A stretch of DNA of 64,000 bases from Nageia nagi (taxonomy: Eukaryota > Pinophyta), in contig JBITNC010000001.1 in NCBI GenBank assembly GCA_050084985.1, positions 136,214,001 to 136,278,000 of the forward strand. The letters are read 5' to 3'. Below, one piece after another: positions 47,525 to 60,000 of the stretch (positions within the stretch are counted from its first letter, which is position 1; every line of letters begins with the position of its first letter). The position numbers were made by a program, and so were the translations under genes. Under the pieces are notes generated by a model, which saw only the letters and a list, made by a program, of their open reading frames with translations, ran no database searches and was not told the DNA's origin.

Positions 47525-47695
47525 AGCCGAATGTAGTACATCATTCGATAGCTAGACTACCATCGCACAGTAGCAAGCTTCTACTGCATGGTAGCAAAAT
47601 GTAATTGTGTGATGGAAGTTTGCTACTACATGATAGAAACTTACCACTAGTAGCTTGCTACCACCCATATACCTAGTAGAAGTTTGCTACCATGA
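47525..47695. repeat. Cluster of GTAGCA/TGCTAC motifs in both directions
   Basis: The words GTAGCAAGCTTCTACTGCATGG, GTAGCAAAATG, GTTTGCTACTACATG, AGTAGCTTGCTACC and AGAAGTTTGCTACCATG are packed into 170 bp on both strands, giving many small inverted repeats. The array resembles subterminal repeats of a DNA transposon, but no terminal inverted repeat or transposase could be tied to it. Confidence 0.5.
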
Positions 47696-47699
47696 AAAA

Positions 47700-49990
47700 A
47701 ATGACTTAAAATTCATCAAAAAAATCTATATTTTTTTCTCCAGCTTCAAATTTGACTTCATATTTTTGAAATTTTTTCTTAAAATTGCCTCAACTATGAA
47801 TCTAATTCACCCAAAATTTTCCAAGTTAATTTTTAGAAAGGGATCTTAAAATTATCTTTGATAAAGTATCTTAAACAATTTGAGGTTAAGCATATTTTTA
47901 GAGAAGGTCAAACTATTTGCTATTACAAATGTCTAATCTCTTAGTCATTTAAGCATTATGTTGTCCCAAATAACTAATGTACTACACTTGAGATAATTTT
48001 CAAATACATATACTTTTATCAAAAGATCATAAGCTATGCATAAACCATTAAGCCAAAAATATTATGTTTCCAAGTCAAGATTTACTAGCCACATCATGTC
48101 AACTTGACCATATCCCAAAAAATGCCATCTTGATTATATAAATCTATAAATCAAGATACATAAGTTCTTCTCTATTAACAAACATGTTGATTTGGATGTT
48201 TTAAGGTATCCTTCAACAATATTATTTCTTATATGAAGAACAAGCCACTAAATACCAACTTGGCCATGCTACAAGTCAAGGTGCATATGATGGAAGAAAG
48301 AAAGTGACACTAATCCATCAACATAGATATTCTTCCCAAAAGTGGTATCAATCCATAATGAATAAACTTTCAAACAATCGAAGTAAAGTGGTACAAATTG
48401 CAGTTTGAATAAGGGAAAACCTTTTTAACCACTTAAATAGTTTATAATTTTAGAGAAGGCATAACTTATTTAATCACTCCAACAAATACTACTTTCTAGT
48501 AAATAATGAGAACTCTCCAAATATGATGGTAGATTAGCATCAATCCCAAAAATAGGATAAACTTTTGAAAAAGAAAATAAGATGAAAAGAATCAAAATCA
48601 TAGATAAGTTTTTAATAAATAAGGTGGCATCAAACTAAAAAATGGGTATAAGCATTTAACTATGAAGACATTAAATCATTTACACAAAAAAGACTATATA
48701 TTTTGTCAATTTGAATTATGCACAAGACCTAAAAAATTTATTGCCAAGGCCATAAGATTATTTACCAATCTATTTAAGGAAAAAGAATTGTATCAAAGCT
48801 ACCAAAGTGTAGATTTTATTTTATTAAATAGGTTAAGGCATATGAGATCAATTTACTATATAATAATTACAATTTGTTGACCAAATTAATCAACTACGTA
48901 TGTTGAATTTGCTTAACAATGATAATCAAAAAAGTATGCAAATTCTTAACCAATTCCTCACATGCAAAAAAAAATTTAAAACTCATTAAATCATATGACC
49001 CATACAACCAACATTTTTCATAACCAAGTGACATTTGAGAGGGAAGATTTGAGGCTTATTTTCTTGTTTGAAATTAGGCCTTCACCTAGATGCCCACAAG
49101 GAGCTCAAGTCCTACCAATATTCAACCAATTCCCCTTAGTTAGTAATATACTCTCATAAGGAGGAGTACTAACTATTTTCCAAGGATGTGATGTATGTTG
49201 TATAGGCCAAATTATTATCTTAATTATGTTTCAAGTTATCTTCTTAGGTTATCAAGATAATCCTTGAGTGGATGTGCGGACATATGGTATCACTACACAT
49301 ATGTATATATACCTATATAGAGTTATGTCCAGACCAAAAAATGAATTAAGGGTAATTAAGAAGTATAAAATTTTCACCATTTGGATTATCAGACTGAAGG
49401 CTCTATTTTATCTTGTCCTCACCTCATGGATCCCCAAACAAGTTATGCTATGGAATATATGTACAAATGTATTCATTTTAGGGGTTACAGTTTCAATATT
49501 TATAATTTTGCAAAGATAAAGCAAAGGTGCATAACATAAAGTAAAGTGCTTAAAATAAATGATACATCATCCAATAATAAATTGAAACCTAAGATTCCAA
49601 TGGATTTTGTTCCTAACCCCAAAAGGACATCTTTACATAACATAAGTTCCATAATTTTACATAAGTTCACTATTTTTGAGTAAATAATTTTGCAGAAGTT
49701 CACTATTTTTAAATAAAAATAAATATAGCCCCTCCTCTTTTCAATTAAAAAATGAACTTTATAAAAAAATGTTCCCCTTTAACATAGCATTGCAATTTAA
49801 CCTTAAGAAAAAAAGGTTAACTTTTAACACTAAGGGGAAAAAAGTTGTTACATTTTACCATAAAAAATTAAGCACTAAAATAATAATTATTTTTTGTAAT
49901 TTTACTTGTAGAGAGAGAGAAAAAAAAATTAATACTAAGAAAATCTTAAAAAATACCTCCCTTGCATTTTTATGTTAGCAATAAAAAATT
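47700..49990. other. AT-rich gap, no gene seen
   Basis: No open frame with a recognisable motif and no repeat boundary could be supported. Confidence 0.45.
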
Positions 49991-50270
49991 TGTAGATGTC
50001 TAAAAATGAATTATTATTATTTAAATAATTTATTTTAAAGTATTAAGGAATATTTATTGTAAAGAGGGTTAAAATATACTCAAGACAATGTAATGTACCA
50101 TTGTACAATGTAGTAGATGTCAAATATCAAAATAGATACCACAAATAATGTAAAAGGTAATGATTCGAAGAATCCAAGGGGATCAAAATGTTACTATAAA
50201 ATAATATCAAAGGCAGCATAAACACATTGGTGAGTATCAAGAGAAAAAGATTAGAACATGCATTATTATT
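49991..50270 (+). repeat. LTR remnant, same family as 21804
   Basis: It starts TGTAGATGTCTAAAAATGAA and aligns for about 260 bp with the minus strand from 21804. After ATTAGAACATGCA the two diverge. No body is attached. The 355 bp up to element B holds nothing else that I recognise. Confidence 0.6.
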
Positions 50271-50625
50271 CTACCTAACCAACAATGATATTTTGTAACA
50301 CCACCTTTACATAGATCTATTATACCTTTTGTTTTGATTTGCACCTTTCAATTTATACTTATGGATTTGCATCTTTCACACCACTAGCAGCATGCTCTTA
50401 GGCTTTTGGCAGTATTTGTTGCTATGCAATTATGATTGGTGTATGACCTTTATTATTTCATGTGGATGCAAATATGATGAAGGTGCATCATTTATCATGG
50501 TCATTTATTGACATTTTTTTATATATGCTTCAATAATACATTGTAGATAAATAGTGCATTAATTTATTATTTATGCATTATTTATAGTCTACATTTTGAT
50601 GAACTCAACTATTTTGATTAATCTT

Positions 50626-51464
50626 TGTAGACACCCCTTTTAAACTAGTAAACATTGAAATAATCATAACTCTTCGTGACAATATAAAATAGGTTTAAAA
50701 AACCATATTATTGGATAACTCCCATTGAGTACATGCAAAATGGGTGTTCACATGACTCTTTTTAGGTAAAATTGGCTATTTGGTGGTCATTTTAATATTG
50801 TTACAAAATTGAAAACTAGTCGCCAACAACCCAAAACAGTCACCGGCGTTTTGAGATGATCGTCGACGTCCGCCTAGTAATCGTCGATGACTCTGTAACA
50901 ATCGAACAAGAAACTAAAACAGCAAGAGAAAGTTGAAATGTTTCATTCTTCCAAGATGATGTGGATAGAGGGGGTTAGTTACGACCTATGATGGCTTTTC
51001 ACTTCCCCTTACCAGCCTTGGAACATCTCACCCAAAATCTATAAATACAAGCCAATACAAAGCAATAGGGATGGATCTTGACCCAATTCTTTGAAGTAGG
51101 GTAATGCTACCAAAATCGTGTGAGCTCATACCTTTTATTATTTTATGCTAGTTTCAATTTAATACATGTCATACATAGATGCTTTGATGTTATTGTCTTT
51201 TGCATGTGTGTAGGATTTACAGGTTGTCCATATCAAGGAGAGAAGCAAGCAAATCAAAAATAATGAAGATCTAATAATCTCATTTTGGAAAATGGCATTT
51301 GTAAAAGTCCCTTCCAAGGGAAAATTGTAGTTTGAGCTAAAAATCAATATCAATTTATAATTACAGCATTTCTATCTATTTTACATAATTTGAGGTTCAG
51401 TGAAAATCTAAGAATAATTATATTTCATGTTATTCTACATTCCAGCTCTATTTTCACTGCAACA
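50626..51464 (+). repeat. 5' LTR of element B
   Basis: It begins TGTAGACACCCCTTTTAAAC and ends TTTTCACTGCAACA, and aligns with the LTRs of A throughout. The CpG palindrome block is at 50819-50893, TATAAATA at 51040-51047. Confidence 0.92.
50819..50893. repeat. CpG palindrome block in the LTR of B
   Basis: GTCGCCAACAAC, GTCACCGGCGTTTT, ATCGTCGACGTCC and ATCGTCGATGACTC occur at 20-21 bp spacing, the same layout as in A but with a largely different set of base changes. Confidence 0.8.
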
Positions 51465-51488
51465 TTCTGGTGCTAGAAGGAGGGCCCT
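51465..51488 (+). other. Primer binding site of element B
   Basis: TTC spacer followed by TGGTGCTAGAAGGAGGGC, differing from the site in A at two positions. Taking the likely ancestral base at each gives TGGCGCTAGAAG at the start. Confidence 0.65.
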
Positions 51489-51620
51489 TCTGTTATTGAT
51501 AGGGAGGTTTTTTATTTATGTTAAAAATGATTTTACCTTTTTGTTATTTGGTTTATTTGAATTTTTCCATATACCAACTTTAAATTTTGCATTCTATGCT
51601 TTTCAGGAAATCTGTTGCAG

Positions 51621-51754
51621 AAACACCAGCGATTGGAATCAAACACCGATGACTCAAAAGGAACGCCAACAATTTACAAAGTAATCTAGACTAAATGTCG
51701 GCAATTTCATTATAAATGCCAACGATCTCTATTTAAACGCTGATGACTCATATT
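51621..51754. repeat. Leader array of element B, six motif units
   Basis: Units start with AACACCAGCGATT, AACACCGATGACT, AACGCCAACAATT, AATGTCGGCAATT, AATGCCAACGATC and AACGCTGATGACT. Spacing is 20, 20, 32, 21 and 21 bp. One unit has an extra 12 bp. The array is more decayed than in A. Confidence 0.75.
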
Positions 51755-52132
51755 CTAGGTCGTTTTGTCTCCTTTTGTTATTTCTAAAAAAATAAAATAA
51801 AATATATAATATATTGTTAAAATGGAAGGATACTTTTGAATGTGATTTCTTTGCCTAGAATGCATATAAGAATGGGTAGAAAAGGTTAAGTGCATTTTTT
51901 ATTAATTTACTTTATGTATAATGTTATGTATTTATTTTCATGTTTTGGGTGAAGGGTACATACACATTAATACTTTTTATCTTATCTACTTATGCTCTCC
52001 CTTTGTGCTTCATGCGATCTTAGGTGACCAGAATAGAACTGATAAGGAGTAATTAATTTTTCTTTTCTTTCACATTCCCACTATCATTAATTTGGTTAAT
52101 TTACCCACACATAATGACCTCTTACCAAGTTT

Positions 52133-52617
52133 GCCCTTACCACTCCATTGGAGGTCGAAGGGATATGTGACTAGTAAGAGGAGGTAATTTACTACACATA
52201 ATACTTCCACAATTGGAAGGAGTAAATGAATCACATTTAATTTGGAATGAACCTAAAGGAAATAAATCGAGTTTTGGGTAGTGTATATCATATTAAAAGG
52301 TTAATGAATTGGAGGTATTCGAATACACTAAGTACTTTCACTTAACAAAGTATGCTCTCACTTTTGCGCTTCAAGCGATCCTAAGTGATTAGAAATAAGT
52401 TAAGTGAAAGAGGTAAAATTTATTCACATTTTATTTGGAAATATACTTCACATTAACACTCTTAAAGATGTCTGCCCTTACCACTCCATTGGAGGTCGAA
52501 GGGATATGTGACTCTTGGAGGAGTAATTGAACCTCACTTAATTAATTTATCTACACTTAATGGCTTTTTACTAAGTCTGCTCTTACCACTCCATTAGAGG
52601 TCGAAGAGATATGTGAC
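52133..52617. repeat. Three dispersed copies of a 40-bp phrase in the leader of B
   Basis: GCCCTTACCACTCCATTGGA continuing to GGGATATGTGACT occurs at 52133-52172, 52474-52513 and, slightly changed, 52579-52617. The leader of A lacks it, so it arose or was lost after the two separated. Confidence 0.85.
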
Positions 52618-53342
52618 TAGTAAGAAGAGGAAATTTATCACATATAAAACTTTCACAGCTGGAAGGAGTTAATGAACATCATTAAGAGGTTGGATAATGA
52701 ATCATATTATAATTAAAAAAGAACAACGGGGTTTATTAAGGTCAAAGTCCACTTGAAATAAACTTTTGATTGTATCACATTAAGATAAGATAAGTAAATG
52801 GACATGAATGTTTGGGAGGGTAGCATGCATAAATGTATTTTACTTGTTTAAATGCATTTTATAAGGCCTTAAAGGAATAATTGAACATTAACGAGTTGGA
52901 TGTCACTACCAACCATTAATTCTTACTTCTTTGTACCCTCTGACATAACACACTTGAAGCCATAGAGCCAGTTACACTTGGAGGTAATGACCAAGGTGAC
53001 TTTCCTTTAGGTAGGAGTCAAAAAAGGAGGCTCATCTAGAACCAAGCCAAAAGCCATAGAAACTTGTAAACATTACTTAGAATTACCCAACCTACCTTGT
53101 TTAACACTTGACTAGTCAAAACAAACTAGGAAAATTAAAATGATTAAAAATGAACAACTCATATCGTTCATTTAACTCAGACATTAAAAATATGTGAAAA
53201 AGTTAAAAAAGATAATCACATCGTTAAAAGTAAGTTTGCATATAGGATGTTTGTGCATTAAATTGTTTTCTCGAAAATATAATATAAAAGATAAAAATAG
53301 AGTTTCTTTTTTACGATGTTTGTTTATAATATCTAAAAAAAA

Positions 53343-56000
53343 ATGGTTCAAACTAGAAGTATGACCGCTAAGAAAATGTGAGAACACCCATTTGAAATAC
53401 AAGAAATAGATCCAGATAATATGGATCTGATAAAGTATTCGGTTAGGAGGCCACCTCCTTTAGATGAATCAGATCCACGGGTAGTTCGTTATGAAAGTAA
53501 AGATTGGGATTGGGGTTATGATCAATCTAGATTGTAAAGACAAAATATGGAAGATCCTATTACCAAGGCTAGAATGCAAGTGTTAGATGAAGAGTTAATT
53601 GAAATTCATCATCGCCTAGCTAATTATAGGAATATTCCTAAGGTGTCTTCTAGTTTACCGGGAGACGTAGAAAAACTAAATCAAATACATGATAACTTAG
53701 AAATTGATGAAGATAAATCTCGGGTCAAAACCATAGCGGTACCAAAGACTGAGCCATATAAAGTTAAATATGAAAGAGTCATTCATCTATTATTAGATGG
53801 TCGAAAAGTCAATTCTTTAATCTGAAAAGAGGAATCTTCTTTTTCTCATAAATCTCTCAAGTTAGGAAAAAATGAAGTATCAATACTTACGAGTAATTTA
53901 TCTCAAAGAGCTCCTTCAATGAAGCAAATGGAAAAATCTTATTCCTCAAAGGGAGGATTACATAGAAGGACATCTAAGTTTAAAATAGAAGAGATACTTT
54001 CTTATAAAGAACTAGAAGAATGATCATTATATAAAACAAAAGCTGGTCAAAAATTCACGAAAATGTATGCTGATGATATTAAAAAGGCTGCAGAGATGCA
54101 ATATCTTCTAAAGGAAGAAAATAAAAAAGTTAATGAATTCATTAAAATTCAAGAACAAGAAAATAAATTAAAATAAATGAAAGATAAACTTCTTAGAGAT
54201 AAAAAGAAATTCATAGAACAAGAACAAGTAAACAAAGAAAGAAATGACTTCCTGAAACAAGAAAAGAAAAGACTTCATAAAGAACATGAGATTCAACTTC
54301 ATTTACAAGAATTACAACTTAAAGAATTAGAGAATGAAAAAATAAGAAGGGAACAATATCTACGTATGGAGAAAGAAAAATAAAGACAGTGGGAGGAATA
54401 TCAAAAAATAAAAAATTTGAAACCTGAAACTCCTGAAGGAAGTCAAATACAAAGATATCAAGATCCTTACTTAGACAAACAAGAAGCGATGGATAAAGAA
54501 CTAGAACTTCAAAAATTATATGATAAACAAAAGTAAGATTCCATTAAAAGTTGGGTTGAACAAACCCAAAATCAAACAAAACAACCTGATTACAAAGGAA
54601 AATATTTATATGGAAAAAGTATATCCCAAAAACCTCCTAGAATCCCTATTCTGTGATGACATTCACCTCTTAAAATATTACCTCCACCACCATCAGAGTT
54701 TCCTTCTGACTATGAGTCTTACACTTCAAGATCAATTTCAAAAAAGGATCCAAATACTCGAAGATATCATAGACACACTCAAGGTCTTAGAACCGATAAA
54801 GAATTAGAAGACTTTATGAAGGATTTTATAAATCGAGAAATGAATGTTCAAGGACTTCAAAAGTTAAATTATAGAAACATTTGCAATGAACATATTCATC
54901 CAAGTGTCCCAAAAAGGAAATTACCATATAGATTTGAATTTCCTAAAATAGAATCATTTAAAGGAAGAGAAGACCCCAAAGAACATTTGAGAAAATTTAC
55001 ATTTTTTAACTATCAGATAGCCAATGATGACTCATTAATGTTACGTATATTTCCTATGACACTCATAGGCCAAGCTTTGGATTGGTATAATAGTTTACCT
55101 ATGCATAGTTTATATATGTTCAAACAATTAGCTAATCAATTTATTGAACACTTTAGAATCAATATTAAAGAAAGATCTTCAATTACTGATCTTACAAGAT
55201 TACAACAGTTTCCTGATGAAACTATACAAGATTACATCTCAAGATGGTGGGCTATACTCACTAGTATGCCTTATATAATACCACAAGAAGAATTGGTTAA
55301 ATTATTTGGCCAAAGTTGTTTAAGACCAATAGCTAGTGTTCTCCAAATTTAACAACATAAAACTTTTGAAGAAGCTATTGCTCAGGCAGTAGTTATAGAA
55401 AGAGTTAAAATTCAAGATGGAGAACTAAAACTCAAGAAAAAATAATACAAAAAGGGTAATCAATATGAAAACATTAGTAAACAACCACAAAATAATCAAA
55501 TAGCTATGACAGAAAATTCTGATCAAGCTTCAAAAATCGAAGAAAATGTTGAACCTAAGCCTAAAGAAAATTTTACCCCATTATCAAAACCATTAGCCGA
55601 AATACTTAAAAAATTATGTGATAATGGTATGATTAAATTATCTGATATAAAACTTAAAAATCCTAATGCTAAAGGAAGCAAATGGTATAAGGAGAATGAA
55701 TTTTGTGCTTATCATAGGCAAAAGGGACATAATACAAATAAATGTCGAACTTTACAACATAAAATTCAAGACTTGATAGATAGTTGAAAAATAGATGTGG
55801 ATAATCCTGTTGTGCCTTCGAATCAAAATTTAGGGATATATCAAAACCCCTTACCCTCACATCAGGCTAACAATGTGGCAATTATCCCAAACCAAATGAA
55901 CTATAAATGGAATAATAAGGATATACCATTTATAGGAACTATAGATGATTCAATACATATGATTGCTATAGCTACAAGAGCACAACAATATCAGAATAAA
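53343..56000 (+). pseudogene. gag: Gag of element B (broken)
   Basis: It starts ATGGTTCAAACTAGAAGTATG, homologous to the start in A. The order is the same: acidic N-terminal part, coiled coil (54060-54500), capsid domain (54900-55350, with FPKIESFKGREDPKEHLRKF and TIQDYISRWW), and the finger CAYHRQKGHNTNKC (55698-55745). The frame is unbroken by indels from 53343 to the Copia insertion, and only stops interrupt it. Examples are 53379, 53535, 53823, 54021, 54174, 54381, 54535, 54654, 55350, 55443 and 55785. Those at 54021 and 54654 match stops at 28171 and 28843 of A. Lengths and spacing confirm that A has a 1-bp deletion near 29702. Confidence 0.88.
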
Positions 56001-56479
56001 TAGGATAATCCATAAAAAAATCAATCGATACCAAACCTAATTAATATACAACCTATACCTCCTCCACAACAACCTAAAGTTTCGATAAAAGGTGCTCTTA
56101 AATGACAATTAAAAATGTCTCCAGTTAAGATGACCCTATTTGAATTATTACAATAGTCTGAGAGTTATAGGGAAACTATGAATCAAATTCTACAAGAAAT
56201 TCAAGTGGATGTTAGTGACCCCGATAATTTTATTTCAATAGTTGAAAGCTTGAGGATATCTCAACAACCTAGTATCACCTTCTACAAACAAGAAAAATTA
56301 CATAACGATGGACCAGGTGGACTTGATCCACCTTTACATATAATGGGTAAAGTAGATGGGAGATTATTTAAAATAATTCTGATAGATGAAGGTTCAGCTA
56401 TAAATATAATTTCAGATGCCGCATACAAAAATTTGAATTTATCAGATTTGCTTATCTTAGCTTCTTCTTTACAAATTAG
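56001..56479 (+). pseudogene. pro: Protease of element B, first part
   Basis: It contains the active-site segment LIDEGSAINIISDAAYKNL with the Asp at 56385. Stops at 56103 (TGA) and 56154 (TAG) are at the same positions as 30291 and 30342 in A. The coding is cut at 56480 by the Copia insertion and resumes at 61603. With the 5118-bp element and the 5-bp duplication removed, the frame joins exactly. Confidence 0.85.
56475..56479. other. Target-site duplication of the Copia element, left copy
   Basis: ATTAG precedes the LTR; the same bases follow at 61598-61602. Confidence 0.95.
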
Positions 56480-57007
56480 TGTTATGTGTGGAGCATGATT
56501 GTTTAGAGTTCTTTGTTGCAGTGAGATATATACCCCAGGAAGCTAAAAACATTTGTAAAATTGCCTTGTAAAAGTATAGTAATTTCTAGTCAATCTGGGC
56601 CATCCATTAGGCAAATGATCTGATGGTAGAACTTATGTTTAGTTTAGGGTTTTTTCCCTAGATAAAAACTCTCTTTTTGTATGAGGGCATTGTAACAGAT
56701 GTGATTCGATGAGCGAGAAACAGAGACGTGAGATGGTGAGCGAGAAACAGAGACGTGAGATGGTGAGTGAGAAACAAAGACATGAGACTATGAGAGAAAA
56801 TAGAGGATATTACAATGGATCTATTGTAGGTTGTATCTCTTCACTTTGTTGGATAATAGAAAGGAAGGACTGGCTGTTTGGTGTGGACGTAGCCCAAACT
56901 AGGTGAACCATGTATATCTGTGTCTCTCTTATTTATGCATTTTCTATGTTTATATTTTCTACAATATTTATGTGTTCCATTGCTCCGTAGTATATAATTT
57001 TCTAACA
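56480..57007 (+). repeat. 5' LTR of Copia element C
   Basis: It starts TGTTATGTGTGGAGCATG and ends ATAATTTTCTAACA. A 27-bp tandem repeat lies at 56709-56800. Confidence 0.95.
56709..56800. repeat. 27-bp tandem repeat in the Copia LTR, about three copies
   Basis: The unit begins GAGCGAGAAACAGAGACGTG and ends AGATGGT. The equivalent array in the right LTR is at about 61301-61382, where several CG and CAG sites have become TG or TAG. Confidence 0.85.
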
Positions 57008-57009
57008 AC

Positions 57010-57021
57010 TGGTATCAGAGC
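57010..57021 (+). other. Primer binding site of Copia element C
   Basis: TGGTATCAGAGC, a perfect complement of the plant initiator tRNA-Met 3' end, two bases after the LTR. Confidence 0.95.
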
Positions 57022-57082
57022 CGAAGGTCTATTTGGCTAATAAACTCGTAGGAAAGAAGGATTCCTCATTCGAGTGGGAGCA

Positions 57083-60000
57083 ATGGTGGAAGATGGTAAG
57101 TTTAGGGTCGAGAAATTTAACAGCCAAAACTTCTCACTATGGAAGATGTAGATGGAAGATTATCTATATCAGAAAGATCTATACCTACCATTGGGTGGAA
57201 AAACAAATAAGCTGACAGATATGACAGATGAAGATTGGAACCTTCTCGATAGAAAGGCACTTAAAGCAGTACGATTGAGCCTCACTGCATCAGTCACCTT
57301 CAACATTTTGAAGGAAACAATGATAGAGGGTTTGTTTTAGATGTTTTCAAAACTATATGAAAAACCCTCAACCTCAAATAAGGTATTTCTTATGAAACGG
57401 TTATTTAATATGAAGATGTCAGAAGGTGGATCTATTGTAGATCATTTAAATGATTTTAATACTATTACAAGTCAGTTAAGTTCTGTAGAGGTAAACTTTG
57501 ATGATGAAGTTAGAGCTCTGTTATTCTTATGTTCATTACCAGAAAGTTGGAATGGTTTAGTAATGGCCATTAGTAACTCTGTGTCTAGATCTAGTACTTT
57601 AAAGTTTGATGATGTTGTCAGTGCTATCCTTAGCGAGGAAATGCAATAGAAAAGCTCTGGTGAGACATCAGGAAATGCTTTGAGTGCAGATTCTAAGGGA
57701 AGAAAAATGGAAAAAGGAAAGAGCTCAGGATATCATAGTAAATCAAGGAAAGGTAGATCCAAGTCCAGATCAGGGATAGAGTGCTGGAAATGCGGAAAGA
57801 AAGGACACCTAAAGAGAGACTGTAGATCTTGGAAGGGAAAAGAATGAGATGCATAGAAAGAAAACAATGATGAATCAAATGTGACAGGTGAGTTGTTACA
57901 AGATGCTTTGATTCTTTCTTTCAAAAATATTAATGATTCCTGGGTGGTAGATTCAGGGGCCTCATTCCATGCCACACCTGATAAGAAATATTTTCATGAC
58001 TATGTTCAAGAAGATTTTGGACAAGTTCATTTGGGTGATGATAAACCCTATAAAATTGTTGGAATGGGTAAGGTTCTTATAAAATAGCAGAATGGAAATC
58101 AATGGCTACTAAAGGAGGTAAGGCATGTTCCAGATCTAAAGAAAAATCTGATTTCAACAGGGTAGTTAGGTAGTGAAGGTTGTGTGACAACTTTCACAGA
58201 TAAAGCTTTGAAGGTCACCAAAGGAGCCCTGGTAATAGAAAGAGGTGAAAAGGTTGGTACATTGTATTTATGCAATGGTATTTCTAACTCTATTAATGCT
58301 TTAACTTCCAAAGGAGAAGATGTAGCATTATGGCATCATAGGCTTGGACATATGAGTGAAAAGGGGATGAAGATTCTTCACTCAAGAAATTTGTTGCCAG
58401 GTTTGAAGAATGTTGATTTGGATTTCTGTGAGAATTGCATTTATGGAAAACAGAAGAGAGTTAGATTTCTCAGAGTTGGGAAAGAAAAGAAGAGCTAAAA
58501 ATTAGAGCTTGTGCATACAGATGTATGGGGACCTGCTCAGGTATCATCTCTTGGTGGCTCTTGTTATTATGTTACCTTTATTGATGATGCAACTAGAAAA
58601 ACTTGGATTTATTGTATTAAGAATAAATCTGATGTATTTGATACTTTCAAGAAATGGAAAGCTTTGGTTGAGATTGAAACAGGAAAGAAATTGAAGTGTC
58701 TTAGATCAGACAATGGAGGTGAATATTGCAGTAAAGAGTTTGATAGGTACTATTCAGAACATGGAATTCGTAGAGAGAAGATAGTTCCAAGAACACCACA
58801 AGAAAATGGTGTGTTAGAAAGGATGAACAGGACAATCATGGAGCATGCAAGGTGCATGAGATTGCATGCAGGATTGCCTTTACAATTTTGGGCAGAAGTT
58901 GTAGATACTATTGTTTATCTAATAAACAGAGGGCCTTCAAGTTCCTTGGATGGTGGTGTTCCAGAGGAAGCATGGACAGGTAAAAAAGTAAACTACTCCT
59001 TTTTAAAGCCTTTTGGTTGTGAGGCCTTTGTCCATATTGATAAAGAAAATAGAACAAAGCTTGAGGCAAAGTCAAAGAAATGTACCTTTATTAGATATGG
59101 TGTTAATGATTTTGGTTATCGCTTATATGATTATGAAAATCACAAAATCATTAGGAGTAGAGATGTAATATTCAATGAAAAGGTCTTCTATAAGAATCAG
59201 TTGCAGGAAAAGAAATAAGAAAAAGAAAATAAGGAATACGCAGTTCTTGATGAAATCACTAAAAAAGTAAAGGTACCTGAAAATAATAATAACCAACCAC
59301 CACAACAGCAACAAGCACCCCAAACACCTGAAAGTGGTGTTAGAAGATCTACTAGGATAAGTAGACCCCCTGAACGATACTCTCCTTCATTATATTATTT
59401 ATTATTAACTGATTCTGGTGAACCTGAATGTTATGAAGAAGCAATGCAGGTTGAAAGTAGGAAGAAGTGGGAGGTAGCCATGGAAGAAGAGATGGACTCC
59501 TTAATGCATAACCAGACTTGGGACTTAGTCAGGTTGCCTACAGGAAAAACTACACTAAAGAATAAATGGGTTTACAGGCTGAAGGAAGAATATGGAGGAA
59601 AACATAGGTACAAAGCTAGACTTGTAGTGAAGGGGTTTACACAGAAGAAAGGTATTGATTTTGATGAAATATTTTCTCCTGTTGTTAAAATGACTTCAAT
59701 TAGAACTATTTTTAGTCTTGTAGTAGCTAAAGATTTGCATCTTGAGTAGTTAGATGTAAAGACAGCTTTTCTCCATGGGGATTTGGAGGAAGAGATATAT
59801 ATGCAATAGCCACAAGGATATGAGGTGAAAGGGAAGGAGAAACTAGTGTGCAAGTTGAAGAAGAGCTTGTATGGCTTAAAATAGGCTCCAAGGTAGTGGT
59901 ATCTAAAATTTGACAAGTTTATGTTCGAACAAGGTTACACTAGATGTCACTCTGATCATTGTGTTTATTTGAAAAAGCAAAATGATGGTAGCTATATTAT

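Larger units (their letters stand above)
51489..53342 (+). other. Untranslated leader of element B
   Basis: About 1.85 kb, alignable with the leader of A. It differs by carrying one rather than two copies of the 129-bp unit and by three copies of a 40-bp phrase absent in A. It contains the 20-bp motif array at 51621-51754. Confidence 0.6.

Noticed and set aside
56709-56906. ORF with repeated SEKQRREMV units in the Copia LTR
   Set aside because: It is the translation of the 27-bp LTR repeat; the right LTR has stops in the same frame and there is no start context or known family.
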